Assembly: GCA_963837005.1 (NCBI GenBank)
Contig: CAWIMC010000018.1
Coordinates: forward strand, 1-64,000
Length of the DNA stretch: 64,000 nucleotides
From: CALDTK01 sp963837005
GTDB lineage: Bacteria > Bacteroidota > Bacteroidia > Chitinophagales > Saprospiraceae
Direction of reading: 5' to 3'
Position numbers and translations under genes: made by a program. The notes under the pieces were generated by a model, which made no database searches, was not told the DNA's origin, and worked only from the letters and a program-made list of their open reading frames with translations. Positions within the stretch are counted from its first letter, which is position 1; each line of letters begins with the position of its first letter. Shown piece after piece: positions 46,116 to 55,130 of the stretch.

Positions 46116-47102
46116 TGGTCGGCGGCAACTTACTGGTTATCAACACCGTTGTGTGGATAACCTAAGCCTCGGTTATGCCCATTCGACACGAAGATATCAA
46201 AGATGATCGCCAGTGGCGCGCTGCCACCGGAGTTACACGTGAACAGTTCGCCGACCTCACCGCGCGCTTCGGCCGCGCCTATGAAGACCGCTTCGGTAAG
46301 ACGATCGCCGAGCGGCAGGGCGGCTCCTCGCAGAAGCCAACGTTCACCACGTATGCCGAACAGTTGTTCTTCCTGCTTTACTCCCTGAAGTCCGGCCTCA
46401 CGCTCGATTTGCTCGCCCTCTCGTTCGCCTGCGCGCGCTCGACCGTCGTCGCGCTCCAGGCCGATACCCAGGCGACGTTCCAACGGGCCCTGGTGGCCGG
46501 TGGCTACCACCCGAAGCGCGCCTACAACTCGCCGGCCGAGTTGCTCGCCGACTGGCAGGCGGAAGCTTCGACGGTTGTCCTGCTCGACGCCACGGAACAC
46601 CGACGCCAGCGCCCCGGGGATCGGGACGCGCAGAAGTCGACGTACAGTGGCAAAAAAAAAGCCCACACCACAAAGCTGACGATCGCCGCGACGCTTGATC
46701 GGCGGATCAAGTACGTGAGCGTACCGTACGAGGGACGTGTGCACGACTTCACGCTCCTCAAGGCGGCCTTCCCGCCGGAGGCCGGGCGCTGGTTCGGCGG
46801 CATGGAGGTCCACATGGACCTCGGTTACCTCGGGTTCGAGGGTAAGTACCCAGGGGCGGCGGCGGTGTCGATCCCGGCGAAGCGACCGCGGGGCGGGGAG
46901 CTCTCCGACGAGGATAAAGCGAGCAATAAAGCAAAAAGTAAGGTCCGCGTGAAGGTGGAACAGGCCATCGGAGGAATGAAGCGATTCCGTGTTTTATCCG
47001 ACCGATTGCGTCGCCACGATATGAAGGCTTACAGCGCGATAGTAGGAATTACGGCAGGTTTGTGGAATTACAACGTGAGCACCAGTAAATGCTAGCCGAA
47101 CA
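46116..47102 (+). mobile_element. IS5-family insertion sequence
   Basis: About 987 bp holding a single transposase gene. The ends form an imperfect inverted repeat of about 22 bp: TTACTGGT and TCGGC on the left correspond to ACCAGTAA and GCCGA on the right. Target duplication could not be fixed by eye. It interrupts the VIT-domain gene. No mini-hairpin word occurs inside it, as expected for recently arrived DNA. Confidence 0.8.
46175..47095 (+). CDS. IS5-family transposase (DDE_Tnp_4)
   Basis: 306 residues, intact. The DDE triad is readable: VVLLDATEHRRQRP (first Asp, about 147), VHMDLGYLGFEG (second Asp, about 221) and VKVEQAIGGMKRFR (Glu, about 270, in the family Y/E-x-K context). An N-terminal helix-turn-helix region precedes the core (QLFFLLYSLKSGLTLDLLAL). 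It catalyses cut-and-paste movement of the element. The full length and close terminal repeats suggest it is still active. Codon use is GC-rich like the host. Confidence 0.9.
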   Translation: MPIRHEDIKDDRQWRAATGVTREQFADLTARFGRAYEDRFGKTIAERQGGSSQKPTFTTYAEQLFFLLYSLKSGLTLDLLALSFACARSTVVALQADTQATFQRALVAGGYHPKRAYNSPAELLADWQAEASTVVLLDATEHRRQRPGDRDAQKSTYSGKKKAHTTKLTIAATLDRRIKYVSVPYEGRVHDFTLLKAAFPPEAGRWFGGMEVHMDLGYLGFEGKYPGAAAVSIPAKRPRGGELSDEDKASNKAKSKVRVKVEQAIGGMKRFRVLSDRLRRHDMKAYSAIVGITAGLWNYNVSTSKC

Positions 47103-47443
47103 TGTCTATTGGCGAGGTACAGCAGTCCCAGCGGCCGCTCGCGACGTGGACCGTACGCGGCATTGATCCCGTAAATCTGGGTTACCAAGTAGCCTGCGGC
47201 GGCAAGGAAAAAGGGCAGCGCCTCTCCATCGAAGTCTTTGCTCCCTGCCATAAAAGCCACCACGAACAGCAGGCAGTTGAAGCCGAGTACGTAGTAGCCC
47301 ACGCGGAGGAGGCGATCCGGCTTGTCGGGTGCAGCGATGCTCTCGCAGACCTCGGAGGCACCAGTTAGGCCCGTAGAAATAGGTGGGTAGAAGTCATGTG
47401 GCTGCGCCTCCAATGGATTGGAAGCGGGGGTGTGGTGGAGCAT
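47103..47443 (-). pseudogene. XrtN-system VIT-domain protein, N-terminal part cut by IS5
   Basis: From ATG 47443, 113 residues: a soluble Pro-rich head, then two membrane helices (VGYYVLGFNCLLFVVAFMAG and FFLAAAGYLVTQIYGINAAY) and GLLYLANRH, where the IS5 element begins. The protein on the far side resumes with NLYVCCFTLDLTVNFFGTYP, a plausible next helix. Removing about 988 bp (987 plus one duplicated base) would put the two parts in one frame. This matches the N-terminal multi-helix region of XrtN VIT proteins. The interruption is inferred, not proven. Confidence 0.6.
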
Positions 47444-47445
47444 AG

Positions 47446-47495
47446 CGCTTTACTTTGTGGTGCAAAGTAAAGCGAACGACTTTGAAACACAAAGT
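47446..47495. promoter_or_regulatory. Two ACTTTG-N5-CAAAGT palindromic operators
   Basis: Site 1 is ACTTTG-TGGTG-CAAAGT (47452-47468), extended to a perfect 12-bp stem (47446-47457 with 47463-47474). Site 2 is ACTTTG-AAACA-CAAAGT (47479-47495). Their centres are 27 bp apart and they lie 3-52 bp upstream of the start codon of the interrupted VIT gene. The arrangement suggests binding by a dimeric repressor on the same operon. The regulator is not identified. Confidence 0.6.
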
Positions 47496-47572
47496 GCTTT
47501 ATGAAAATGCGTCTCGACCTTGCTGTTCGATAACGCCAGCAAGCTCCACCTTGCGGCCTAGCCAAACCGGTG

Positions 47573-47761
47573 TCATTTGCTACGGAAGCGTTGCCACGCC
47601 CAGACGGCCAACAGCACGCCCCCCGACAGCTGGAGTACAGCCCCTGCGTTGAGGATAAGATCTGCGCCAGACCAGCTCGAAATCTTGAGGTAGGCGCCGA
47701 GAAGGGATACCGCCAGACCGAGGATGAAGACGTAGACGATGTGCTGGAACTGGATTTTCAT
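47573..47761 (-). CDS. Small two-helix membrane protein
   Basis: 62 residues from ATG 47761 (MKIQFQHIVYVFILG). Two hydrophobic helices are joined by LKISSWSGADLILNAG, reminiscent of the N-terminus of GldL-type and other small Bacteroidota membrane proteins; the end is basic (WQRFRSK). A longer start upstream would read through a mini-hairpin and is unlikely. A GACA-loop mini-hairpin (47776-47790) lies 15 bp before the start. Function unknown; it lies upstream of the xrtN operon on the same strand. Confidence 0.55.
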   Translation of the reverse strand: MKIQFQHIVYVFILGLAVSLLGAYLKISSWSGADLILNAGAVLQLSGGVLLAVWAWQRFRSK

Positions 47762-47869
47762 AGCTGGGGAGGTTCGCGTGTCCGCAAAACAAACCTGCTC
47801 GAAGAGGTTCAGGGCGGCCATTCGGATGCTTGAGGCAAGCAGAAGTCTCGACAGCCAGTTTCCTACCCA

Positions 47870-48345
47870 ATGGCACAGCGGCAACATGGGAGGAACCGTG
47901 TGTCTAAGCAGGTCCGCCGAAGGAGGAGGTTGACCTGGGTCAAGTCAAAGGGGAGGACCGGCTACTGTACTATGGAGATTCGCCGAGGGCATCGCGACAG
48001 GTCAGAGCAAGGTTCAGCGCTGAATCTGCGCGTAGGCGATTACCGCTTCAAGAGTTCCGTCTTCGGTTTCAACTCCGCTGATGCTGTTGACCTGGAGAAC
48101 AGCCCCGATAAGCGTTCAAACGAAAGCGAACAGAAAGGCATGAAAGCCATGCTCAAACTCGAGCCTGGCAGCAGAAGGAGTAGGCCCTAAAGTTCACGAA
48201 CGAGCCGCGGACTTGCCGCGTCTCGTTCGTGAAGGACGCCTCTTGACGAGGGTCGGCCCGCGCTGCTGTAGCGTAAAAATTAAAGCGTGCGTCCGATCGA
48301 GGTAGCACCTAGCGGCTCGAGCCTAGGCATTCTGTTGCCTGGGCT
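47870..48345. other. No confidently coding sequence; one perfect hairpin
   Basis: A plus-strand open frame (47870-48190, 106 codons) is basic and low in hydrophobic content and matches nothing I know; it may be non-coding. A perfect 12-bp inverted repeat TTCACGAACGAG / CTCGTTCGTGAA (48193-48204 and 48222-48233) follows and could be a terminator or repeat. The rest is unassigned. Confidence 0.4.
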
Positions 48346-48412
48346 TATTGATATATAAAAATCAAAGCGGATCTACTGAGGAGTCGCTCGCTCATGACGC
48401 TTTGTACCCCTC

Positions 48413-49050
48413 CCGCCCCCCTTATTTCGACTTCGGCAACCAAACCGCTTCGCGGCTCCGCGGCCGAAATCGAAACAAGGGGGGAGGCGAGCGTCTCGGC
48501 TCGCTGCGCTCGGGGGGCCTGCGGCGCTCGCGGCACAGGTGCACGAGGCCGGTGTACTGTAACCCCCCCGCCCCCCTTGTTTGTCGAGCCCGCGCAGGAC
48601 GCGGAGCGGCCATAGGAGGGAGGCGAGCGTCTCGGCTCGCTGCGCTCGGGGGGCCTGCGGCGCTCGCGGCACCGGTGCACGAGGCCGGTGCACTGTAACC
48701 CCCCGCCCCCCTTGTTCTGGCGAGCCCGCGCAGGACGCGGAGCGGCCATAGGGGGGAGGCGAGCGTCTCGGCTCGCTGCGCTCGGGGGGCCTGCGGCGCT
48801 CGCGGCACTGGTGCACGAGGGCGGTGTACTGTAACCCCCCCGCCCCCCTTGTTTTGGCGAGCCCGCGCAGGACGCGGAGCGGCCATAGGAGGGAGGCGAG
48901 CGTCTCGGCTCGCTGCGCTCGGGGGGCCTGCGGCGCTCGCGGCACCAGTGCACAAGGCCGGTGCACGGGGGCGTTCGCCTCCCCCCTTGTTCTGTCGAGC
49001 CCGCGCAGGACGCGGAGCGGCCACAGCGGGCTCGACAGAATAAGGGGGGC
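48413..49050. repeat. Tandem array, four 136-bp units bounded by hairpins
   Basis: The word GCGAGCGTCTCGGCTCGC starts at 48487, 48623, 48759 and 48896, giving a period of 136-137 bp. Each unit also contains GGGGGGCCTGCGGCGCTCG, a GGTGCAC/GTGCACC-type palindrome, and a C-run followed by TTGTTCTGGCGAGCCCGCG. The array opens with an inverted repeat around CCCCCCTTATTTCGA / TCGAAACAAGGGGGG (about 48413-48485). It closes with another (48981-49003 with 49027-49049, 22 of 23 matching). Open frames across it reflect GC-rich repetition rather than genes. Confidence 0.85.
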
Positions 49051-49167
49051 CGGGGGGGTTACAATACGGTGACACCGCCAAGGCATCGCTCCCTGCCGGA
49101 AGACTTACCCAGACCACTACTTTAATTTTCAAAACTCAATACGCGCGAAAGCCCTGCCGCCCCTAGC

Positions 49168-50559
49168 CTAGCGCCCGCCTCCGCCAGAGCGACCGCGGCT
49201 GCGTCCGCCGCCCCCTCCACCGGAACTAGCGCCTGCCGGACGTCCTTGGCCACGGCCTCCGCCGCCGCCACCTGAGCGACCACGTCCGCCACCGCCGCCG
49301 GAGCGACCGCGTCCACGGTTACCGCCGCCGCCCATGTGCTCTGGATTGCGCGGGTGCTGGTACTTGTCGCGACCGTCGGCGGGGACTGGTCGCTGGGGGT
49401 CGGGCTGTCCGTCGTCCGGGAGGACGAAGGGGTGATCCTCGACGACCTCGATCTTCTGCTTGGTAAGCTTGTAGATGTCGCGGAGGTAGGCCTTCTCGTC
49501 GGTCTCGCAAAACGAGATCGCGAAGCCACTCATGCCCGCACGTCCTGTCCGGCCGATGCGGTGGACGTACGTCTCGGCCACGTTGGGCAGGTCGAACTGG
49601 ATGACCTGTGGCAGCTCTTCCACGTCGATGCCGCGGGCGGCGATGTCGGTAGCGACGAGAACGCGCAAACTGCCGTCCTTGAAGCTACCAAGCGCATTCT
49701 GGCGAGCGGTCTGCGACTTGTTGCCGTGAATGGCGGCAGCCTGGATCCCGTCCTTCTCGAGGTCGGTGGCGATGCGGTTGGCACCGTGCTTGGTCCGCGA
49801 GAACACCAGCACTTGGCCCTTGATCTGATCGGAGAGCAGGTGCTTGAGCAGCGCGCGCTTGTCGGACTTGTCGACGTAGTAGACGGCCTGATCGACGCGC
49901 TCGGCGGTGGTCGACTGTGGAGTCACGGCGACGATCTTTGGGTCGTGCATGAAGCCCTTCGCCAGGTCTACGATGTTGTCGGGCATCGTGGCGCTGAACA
50001 GAAGGTTCTGCCGTTTTTGCGGAAGCAGCTTTAGGACCTTGCGCACATCGTGCACGAAGCCCATGTCGAGCATGCGATCGGCCTCGTCGAGTACGAAGAA
50101 CTCGATGGCATCCAGATGGACGAAGCCCTGTCCGATAAGGTCGAGCAAACGCCCAGGCGTGGCCACGAGCAGGTCGATGCCGCGCTGGAGGGCCTTTACC
50201 TGGGGGTGTTGTCCAACGCCCCCGAACATGACGAAGTAGTCGAGTTTGAGGTGCTTGCCGTAGTCCTCGAGGTTCTCGGCGATCTGGATCGCGAGTTCGC
50301 GAGTCGGCGTAAGGATGAGGCCTTTGATCTTGCGACCTCGGCGGGGCTGGTTGGCACCCAACCGCTGCGTGAGGATCTCGATAGTCGGGATCGCGAAGGC
50401 GGCCGTCTTGCCGGTGCCTGTCTGGGCGACGCCGATGACGTCACGTCCGTCGAGGATCTCGGGAATAGCCCCCTCTTGGATGGGGGTCGGGGTGACGTAG
50501 CCTTTTTCGGTTACGGCACGAAGGATACGCTCGTCGAGCGCGAAGTCTGAAAATTTCAA
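49168..50559 (-). CDS. DEAD-box RNA helicase, RhlE-like, with Gly/Arg-rich tail
   Basis: 463 residues from TTG 50559 (LKFSDFALDERILRAV); the open frame extends further upstream but without helicase homology. All core motifs are present: TPTPIQEGAIP (Q), AQTGTGKT (I), PTRELA (Ia), TPGR (Ib), VLDEADRMLDMGF (II), SATMP (III), VLVATDIAARGID (V) and HRIGRTGRAG (VI). The last 60 or so residues are Gly/Arg/Ser repeats (RGRSGGGGG type), an RNA-binding tail. It probably remodels RNA in ribosome assembly or cold growth. A TGC/GCA-stem mini-hairpin (50013) lies in the sequence encoding QKRQN. Confidence 0.93.
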   Translation of the reverse strand: MKFSDFALDERILRAVTEKGYVTPTPIQEGAIPEILDGRDVIGVAQTGTGKTAAFAIPTIEILTQRLGANQPRRGRKIKGLILTPTRELAIQIAENLEDYGKHLKLDYFVMFGGVGQHPQVKALQRGIDLLVATPGRLLDLIGQGFVHLDAIEFFVLDEADRMLDMGFVHDVRKVLKLLPQKRQNLLFSATMPDNIVDLAKGFMHDPKIVAVTPQSTTAERVDQAVYYVDKSDKRALLKHLLSDQIKGQVLVFSRTKHGANRIATDLEKDGIQAAAIHGNKSQTARQNALGSFKDGSLRVLVATDIAARGIDVEELPQVIQFDLPNVAETYVHRIGRTGRAGMSGFAISFCETDEKAYLRDIYKLTKQKIEVVEDHPFVLPDDGQPDPQRPVPADGRDKYQHPRNPEHMGGGGNRGRGRSGGGGGRGRSGGGGGGRGQGRPAGASSGGGGGGRSRGRSGGGGR

Positions 50560-51128
<569 letters not shown>

Positions 51129-51336
51129 TAATGTGTAATGCTCAATAAGCCGCTACGCAAGCTTGAGGCACGAAGTTGGGGCGGCTGTGGAGGCGGGCGT
51201 CGCACATAAGTGGGCCATGGCTCACGCGAGTCGATAATGGGACGTTTTAATTTATAGCGTCACCCATGCAGCGTTCTACGCCCGCCTGACGTCTACCTTT
51301 CGATATTGTTTATACGGCTTTCGCCAAAACCTACCC

Positions 51337-51879
51337 CGGATCGACGCACACCGCCAGCTGATCAACGATGCTACCGACGGCCACCGCGCCGCGCAACGGG
51401 CGCTCTACGAGCGTTACGCCGGGGTTGTGTTTGCCATCTGCGAACGGTACGCCGGGAGGGAGCATGCAGCGCGCGACTTTGCGCAGGAGGCCTGGCTGGT
51501 GGCCTTCGCCAAACTCAGTAGCTACCGTCACGAGGGAAGTTTCGAGGGATGGCTCCGCAAGTTGACCGCGCGGCAGTGCATCAGCTTGCTGCGCAAACGT
51601 GGGCTGAAACTGGAGCAGCTACCGCAGGTTTTGCCGCAAGGCGTCCACCTCGCCCCGGAGGCCGTCGAACAGTTGGCCGTCGGGGAGATCCTCGCGCAGA
51701 TCGCGGCCCTGCCGGAGGGCTACCGGCTGGTCTTCAACCTCGTGGCCGTCGAGGGACTCACGCACGCCGAGTGTGCCGCCGCCCTCGGGATCGCCGAGAG
51801 CGCGAGCCGCTCGCAACTCACCCGCGCCCGCCAGGCGCTGCAACGTCGCCTGGCCCAAATCTCAATACTATGTCTGTAA
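51337..51879 (+). CDS. ECF RNA polymerase sigma factor (module 1)
   Basis: About 180 residues. Region 2 covers QRALYERYAGVVFAICERYA and RDFAQEAWLVAFAKLSSY; region 4 covers LPEGYRLVFNLVAVEGLTHA and ALGIAESASRSQLTRARQAL. The start is unclear. Homology begins around IDAHRQLINDATDG (51340), no ATG is in frame, and the first GTG (51427) would cut region 2. The mini-hairpin at 51316-51330 occupies the spot where a ribosome-binding site would be. The end overlaps the partner gene by 10 bp. It should direct transcription of a regulon controlled by the partner membrane protein. A second mini-hairpin is at 51628. Confidence 0.85.
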   Translation, partial: RIDAHRQLINDATDGHRAAQRALYERYAGVVFAICERYAGREHAARDFAQEAWLVAFAKLSSYRHEGSFEGWLRKLTARQCISLLRKRGLKLEQLPQVLPQGVHLAPEAVEQLAVGEILAQIAALPEGYRLVFNLVAVEGLTHAECAAALGIAESASRSQLTRARQALQRRLAQISILCL

Positions 51880-53174
51880 ACTCAGAATTCGACAAGGGGA
51901 TCGGCGGGAAGCTGCGGGACGTGAGCACGCCTCCGCCGGCCGACCTATGGGACGACATCGAGGCGCGCCTCCCGGAGGAGCGACGGCGCAGGCCATTTGC
52001 GATCTGGTGGCTCTCCGGAGTGGCTGCCCTGGGGATGGTCGTCCTATTAGTGGGTGGATTGCTGCTCTCACCTGAGACCAGAAAAGAGTACGCTGTGGAG
52101 CAGATGAACGATCGGAGTGAAGCCGCCCTGATCCCCGCCGATGGCGACGCAAGCTCGAGCAAGGCTGCAGTCGTACCGGCAGCGGGCTCGAAGACCGAAA
52201 ATGCAGCTGTCCCTCTAGCCCTCCCCGAGGCCGCGTTTCCTGAACGGAAGGCGAGGCAGGGCACGACGGCAGCACAGACTTTCGTACGGCTGCTTCCCGC
52301 ACAACCTACGCGGCTCGAGCAACGAGCGCTCCAATCAGTCAGTAGCTCTGGGGTGGCGATCGCGCTTGCTCCTAACGTCCTCCTGCTAGCGGCCGAGGCT
52401 CGGCGCCCCTACCCTACCCCAGCCGCCCTCCCCCCGACGTCCCTGAGCCCCCTATCTACAGACAGACCCGACCTCGACCTGGTCTTACCCCCGCTCGCCA
52501 GTCTACGTTCATCCACGTGGCGCTGGAGCGCCAGGCTAGGCGTTGCCTACCTCCTCACGGTACCCAACGAAACTGCCTTCGAGCGAGGTAAGGTCGCGGA
52601 GCTAGCCAACGACCTTGCCTTCGCCAACTACGCGAACACGAGCGCCGAATTCCTGAGCACCAAGCCCTTGGTCTCCGATCGATCGTCCCTGCCGCTAGGC
52701 TACGCCGCGCAACTCGCCATCAGCTCCCGGCAGGGAATCCGTTTTCACGTAGAGGCCGCCAGCGGACAGACCCAGATATCCTCGGCGACCGTCGGAGTAG
52801 ACAATATAAGTCAAGGAGCCACTAGGAGCGTGGCGACGACCCAACTCAGCCTCGCCAGCGAGAATGTACATCGCCTCGTCTTCGGCCTCGGCGCCAGCTA
52901 CGCGCCGAGGCTCGGGCGCTGGACGCCGAGCTTGGCTTTGGGCGGCGCGTGGGTACCGGCGCGCAAGTTCAGTGCCGGACGAGAAGAGGCCATGCTCGCC
53001 AACGCCGACACAACACCGGACCCGTTGAATAGCTTGGTACTCCGACAACGGGTTTTGGCGAAAGCCACCCTCGGCATCGAATACGCCCTTAACCCGAGGC
53101 TCGACCTCGGCGTCGACTACAGCCTCAGCAGACTCGGCAGCGCGGCCGGCGTTGGCCTGCGCTACAGTTGGTAG
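51870..53174 (+). CDS. Anti-sigma-like protein with membrane helix and barrel-like C-terminus (module 1)
   Basis: 434 residues; ATG 51870 overlaps the sigma stop. Residues 1-48 are cytosolic (PPPADLWDDIEARLPEERRR), then one helix (WWLSGVAALGMVVLLVGGLL, about 51-70) and a low-complexity linker. From about residue 205 come alternating strands resembling an outer-membrane barrel (WSARLGVAYLLTVPNE, FGLGASYAPRLGRWTPSLAL, GIEYALNPRLDLGVDYSLSR), ending GLRYSW. The N-terminal part is placed like an anti-sigma factor; the C-terminal part cannot be in the outer membrane if the helix is in the inner one. The same design recurs at 58515. A mini-hairpin lies at 53052. Confidence 0.65.
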   Translation: MSVNSEFDKGIGGKLRDVSTPPPADLWDDIEARLPEERRRRPFAIWWLSGVAALGMVVLLVGGLLLSPETRKEYAVEQMNDRSEAALIPADGDASSSKAAVVPAAGSKTENAAVPLALPEAAFPERKARQGTTAAQTFVRLLPAQPTRLEQRALQSVSSSGVAIALAPNVLLLAAEARRPYPTPAALPPTSLSPLSTDRPDLDLVLPPLASLRSSTWRWSARLGVAYLLTVPNETAFERGKVAELANDLAFANYANTSAEFLSTKPLVSDRSSLPLGYAAQLAISSRQGIRFHVEAASGQTQISSATVGVDNISQGATRSVATTQLSLASENVHRLVFGLGASYAPRLGRWTPSLALGGAWVPARKFSAGREEAMLANADTTPDPLNSLVLRQRVLAKATLGIEYALNPRLDLGVDYSLSRLGSAAGVGLRYSW

Positions 53175-53734
53175 CCAATGCCGAGCGACCAGCCGATGTG
53201 CGTCACCTTAGAACGAGTGGAAAGATTGCCGTCGAAGCGGATCGTGGTACGTTCGGTCAGCGAGCGGTAGCCGACGCCGAGCCACCAACCGCGCCCTTCG
53301 TGGCGCTTCGCCCAGGGAAGGTACCGCAGGTCAAAAGCGCTGCCGTAGCCGCTGTAGTCGGTGTCGATGACTTGGCTGAACATCTCCTCGCGCTCGTCGC
53401 GGCGCAAAGGCAATCGTAAGGAGCCGACGATGCGCAGGCGCTCGTAGGGCAGCAACCCGAAGCTCGCTTCTGGCCCCAGCCAGAAGCTGTGTCCCAAAGT
53501 CAGCACACGCTCGGCGCGGATCCCCACCCGCAGATGGCCCGGGAGGGTGATACCGACTGCGGCCGTCGGGTTAGCGCCTTCACACCCGCAGGGGCTCGCC
53601 TTGCCCCAGTTGATGTGCCCGATCGACACGTCGCCGTACGGACGGAAGTCGGCCTTCTGCGCAAAGGCCTGCCCGTAGCATTGCGCCACGAGCAGGCCTG
53701 CGAGCAATAGCCTCGGGACCCTTCGAACCTTCAT
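53162..53734 (-). CDS. Predicted outer-membrane beta-barrel protein
   Basis: 190 residues with a signal peptide (LLLAGLLVAQCYGQAFA) and amphipathic strands: VGITLPGHLRVGIRAE, FDLRYLPWAKRHEGRGWWLG, HIGWSLGIGYQL at the end. This is a small barrel without a recognised family. Its last 13 bp overlap the end of the convergent anti-sigma-like gene. Its start overlaps the stop of the LVIVD gene by 4 bp (ATGA), so those two form an operon. Confidence 0.65.
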   Translation of the reverse strand: MKVRRVPRLLLAGLLVAQCYGQAFAQKADFRPYGDVSIGHINWGKASPCGCEGANPTAAVGITLPGHLRVGIRAERVLTLGHSFWLGPEASFGLLPYERLRIVGSLRLPLRRDEREEMFSQVIDTDYSGYGSAFDLRYLPWAKRHEGRGWWLGVGYRSLTERTTIRFDGNLSTRSKVTHIGWSLGIGYQL

Positions 53735-55047
53735 CGGCAGCCGCCGGTCGCGAGGGTACTCTCCAGGTCTAGTGGCGCCCCGGCGCTCGTGCCGTACTGC
53801 GCGATGCCCCCGTCGGAGATCGACAGCAACTTCGTGCCACCGTCATAGGGCAGGACCATCATATCCAGGCTCGGCACCTTGCTCTCGGCGAGGAGTTTGC
53901 CGGGCTTCGTCCGCGCACCGTCGAACTCGTAGACCCGCAGGCCGAAGCGCCCTTCCGACACGTAAACGCGCCCGTCGTAGAGAGCCACGCCATGTGGGTG
54001 CTGCATGCGGGTGACGGAGAGTTCGACCGGGTTACTCGGGTTGCTGATGTCAATCACGGCGAGGGTATTGACGGTGCCGGTACTGCGGCAGGTGGAGCCG
54101 TCACGCACAGTCACTACCGCCCGATCGCCATCGACGGCCACGGGGTCGCAGCCGAAGGTGTGCTGGTAGAAGGAAAGCCACGCTGGATTGGCCGGGTCAC
54201 TCAGTCCGAAGATGTACATCCCGGTGGCACTGCCGACGAAAAGTTGGTCACCCTGCACCACAGCCGTCTCGCCCTGATTGAGATATCGCTCTCCATACTT
54301 CGACCCATAGGTGTTGCCCTCGACCGCGCGGATGGAGTCGGTGAGGCGGTAAACGGCGAGATAGTAGGACTTTACAGAGTAGATGTAGTCCTGGAAGCTC
54401 GCGAAACGCGACAGCGACCCTTGCGCCTCTACCCCGCTCGTGGAAGCGCGGAGGTCGGCGGCGAAGGAGGCCGACATACTGCTCTTGCTACCCAGGGCGA
54501 AGTCTCCGCAAAGCCACATCTGGTCGTCGGGATTGAACGTGTATTCTAGCGTCTCCAGCCGGTAGCCGATGATGAGATTGGCGCTCACATCCGGGTCTCT
54601 ATCGTACGCGTAGTCGCCACCGGACAGCAGGTTCGCGGCGGTGCTGTGGACCTTTAGTCCCAGGTCCGCGCCGACTTCCAGGGCGACCAAGTCCCCGTAG
54701 TTGTCCGTGACCACCTTCCCGTCCACGAAAGCCAACTGATTCGAGCCTGGGATACGCCAGTACGCCAACGGCTTCGGGTTATGGGCATCGCTGTTGTCGA
54801 TTACGTGCCAGCCACGGTTGAGTTCGTTGACGAACAGCAGTGTGCCGCGCGCGTAGATGTTGCCGGGCGTGCACATCGCCTGCGGCGGCAGGGCCTTGAT
54901 AGAGTCCTGCACGTCCTTGCGAAGTGCGTAGATCGGGACGTTGACAGTGTAGAATTGCGTCGTTACGAAGCCCTCCTTCTCGCAGGCGCCGAACACGCTC
55001 GCGAGCAGCAGACAGAAGATCAGTTGGGGGAGTATGCGTCGGGTCAT
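53731..55047 (-). CDS. LVIVD-repeat lipoprotein
   Basis: 438 residues with a lipobox (LASVFGAC, Cys about 21). The body is a beta-propeller of LVIVD-like repeats: GTLLFVNELNRGWHVIDNSD, DQLFVGSATGMYIFGLSDPA, TLAVIDISNPSNPVELSV, GRVYVSEGRFGLRVYEFDGA. Such proteins are surface or periplasmic and often bind partners rather than catalyse. It is the first gene of a two-gene operon with the small barrel protein, and divergent from the SGNH hydrolase gene. Confidence 0.8.
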   Translation of the reverse strand: MTRRILPQLIFCLLLASVFGACEKEGFVTTQFYTVNVPIYALRKDVQDSIKALPPQAMCTPGNIYARGTLLFVNELNRGWHVIDNSDAHNPKPLAYWRIPGSNQLAFVDGKVVTDNYGDLVALEVGADLGLKVHSTAANLLSGGDYAYDRDPDVSANLIIGYRLETLEYTFNPDDQMWLCGDFALGSKSSMSASFAADLRASTSGVEAQGSLSRFASFQDYIYSVKSYYLAVYRLTDSIRAVEGNTYGSKYGERYLNQGETAVVQGDQLFVGSATGMYIFGLSDPANPAWLSFYQHTFGCDPVAVDGDRAVVTVRDGSTCRSTGTVNTLAVIDISNPSNPVELSVTRMQHPHGVALYDGRVYVSEGRFGLRVYEFDGARTKPGKLLAESKVPSLDMMVLPYDGGTKLLSISDGGIAQYGTSAGAPLDLESTLATGGCR

Positions 55048-55130
55048 CGCGGAGGTTTGGAGGCTAGACGCAAACTACTATACCGAACGCTGCATCCGCT
55101 TCCGCAAAAACTTCCGTTTACTTCGCACAT

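Noticed and set aside
48851..48865. GTTTTGGCGAGCCCG inside the 136-bp array
   Set aside because: The other units read GTTCTGGCGAGCC or TTGTCGAGCC, and there is no GNNA loop with a matching arm; it is array sequence, not a copy of the word.
48345..49132. Several long overlapping frames (up to about 237 codons) over the tandem array
   Set aside because: They repeat with the 136-bp unit in several frames on both strands, are Arg/Ala/Pro-rich and lack any start context; they come from GC-rich repetition.
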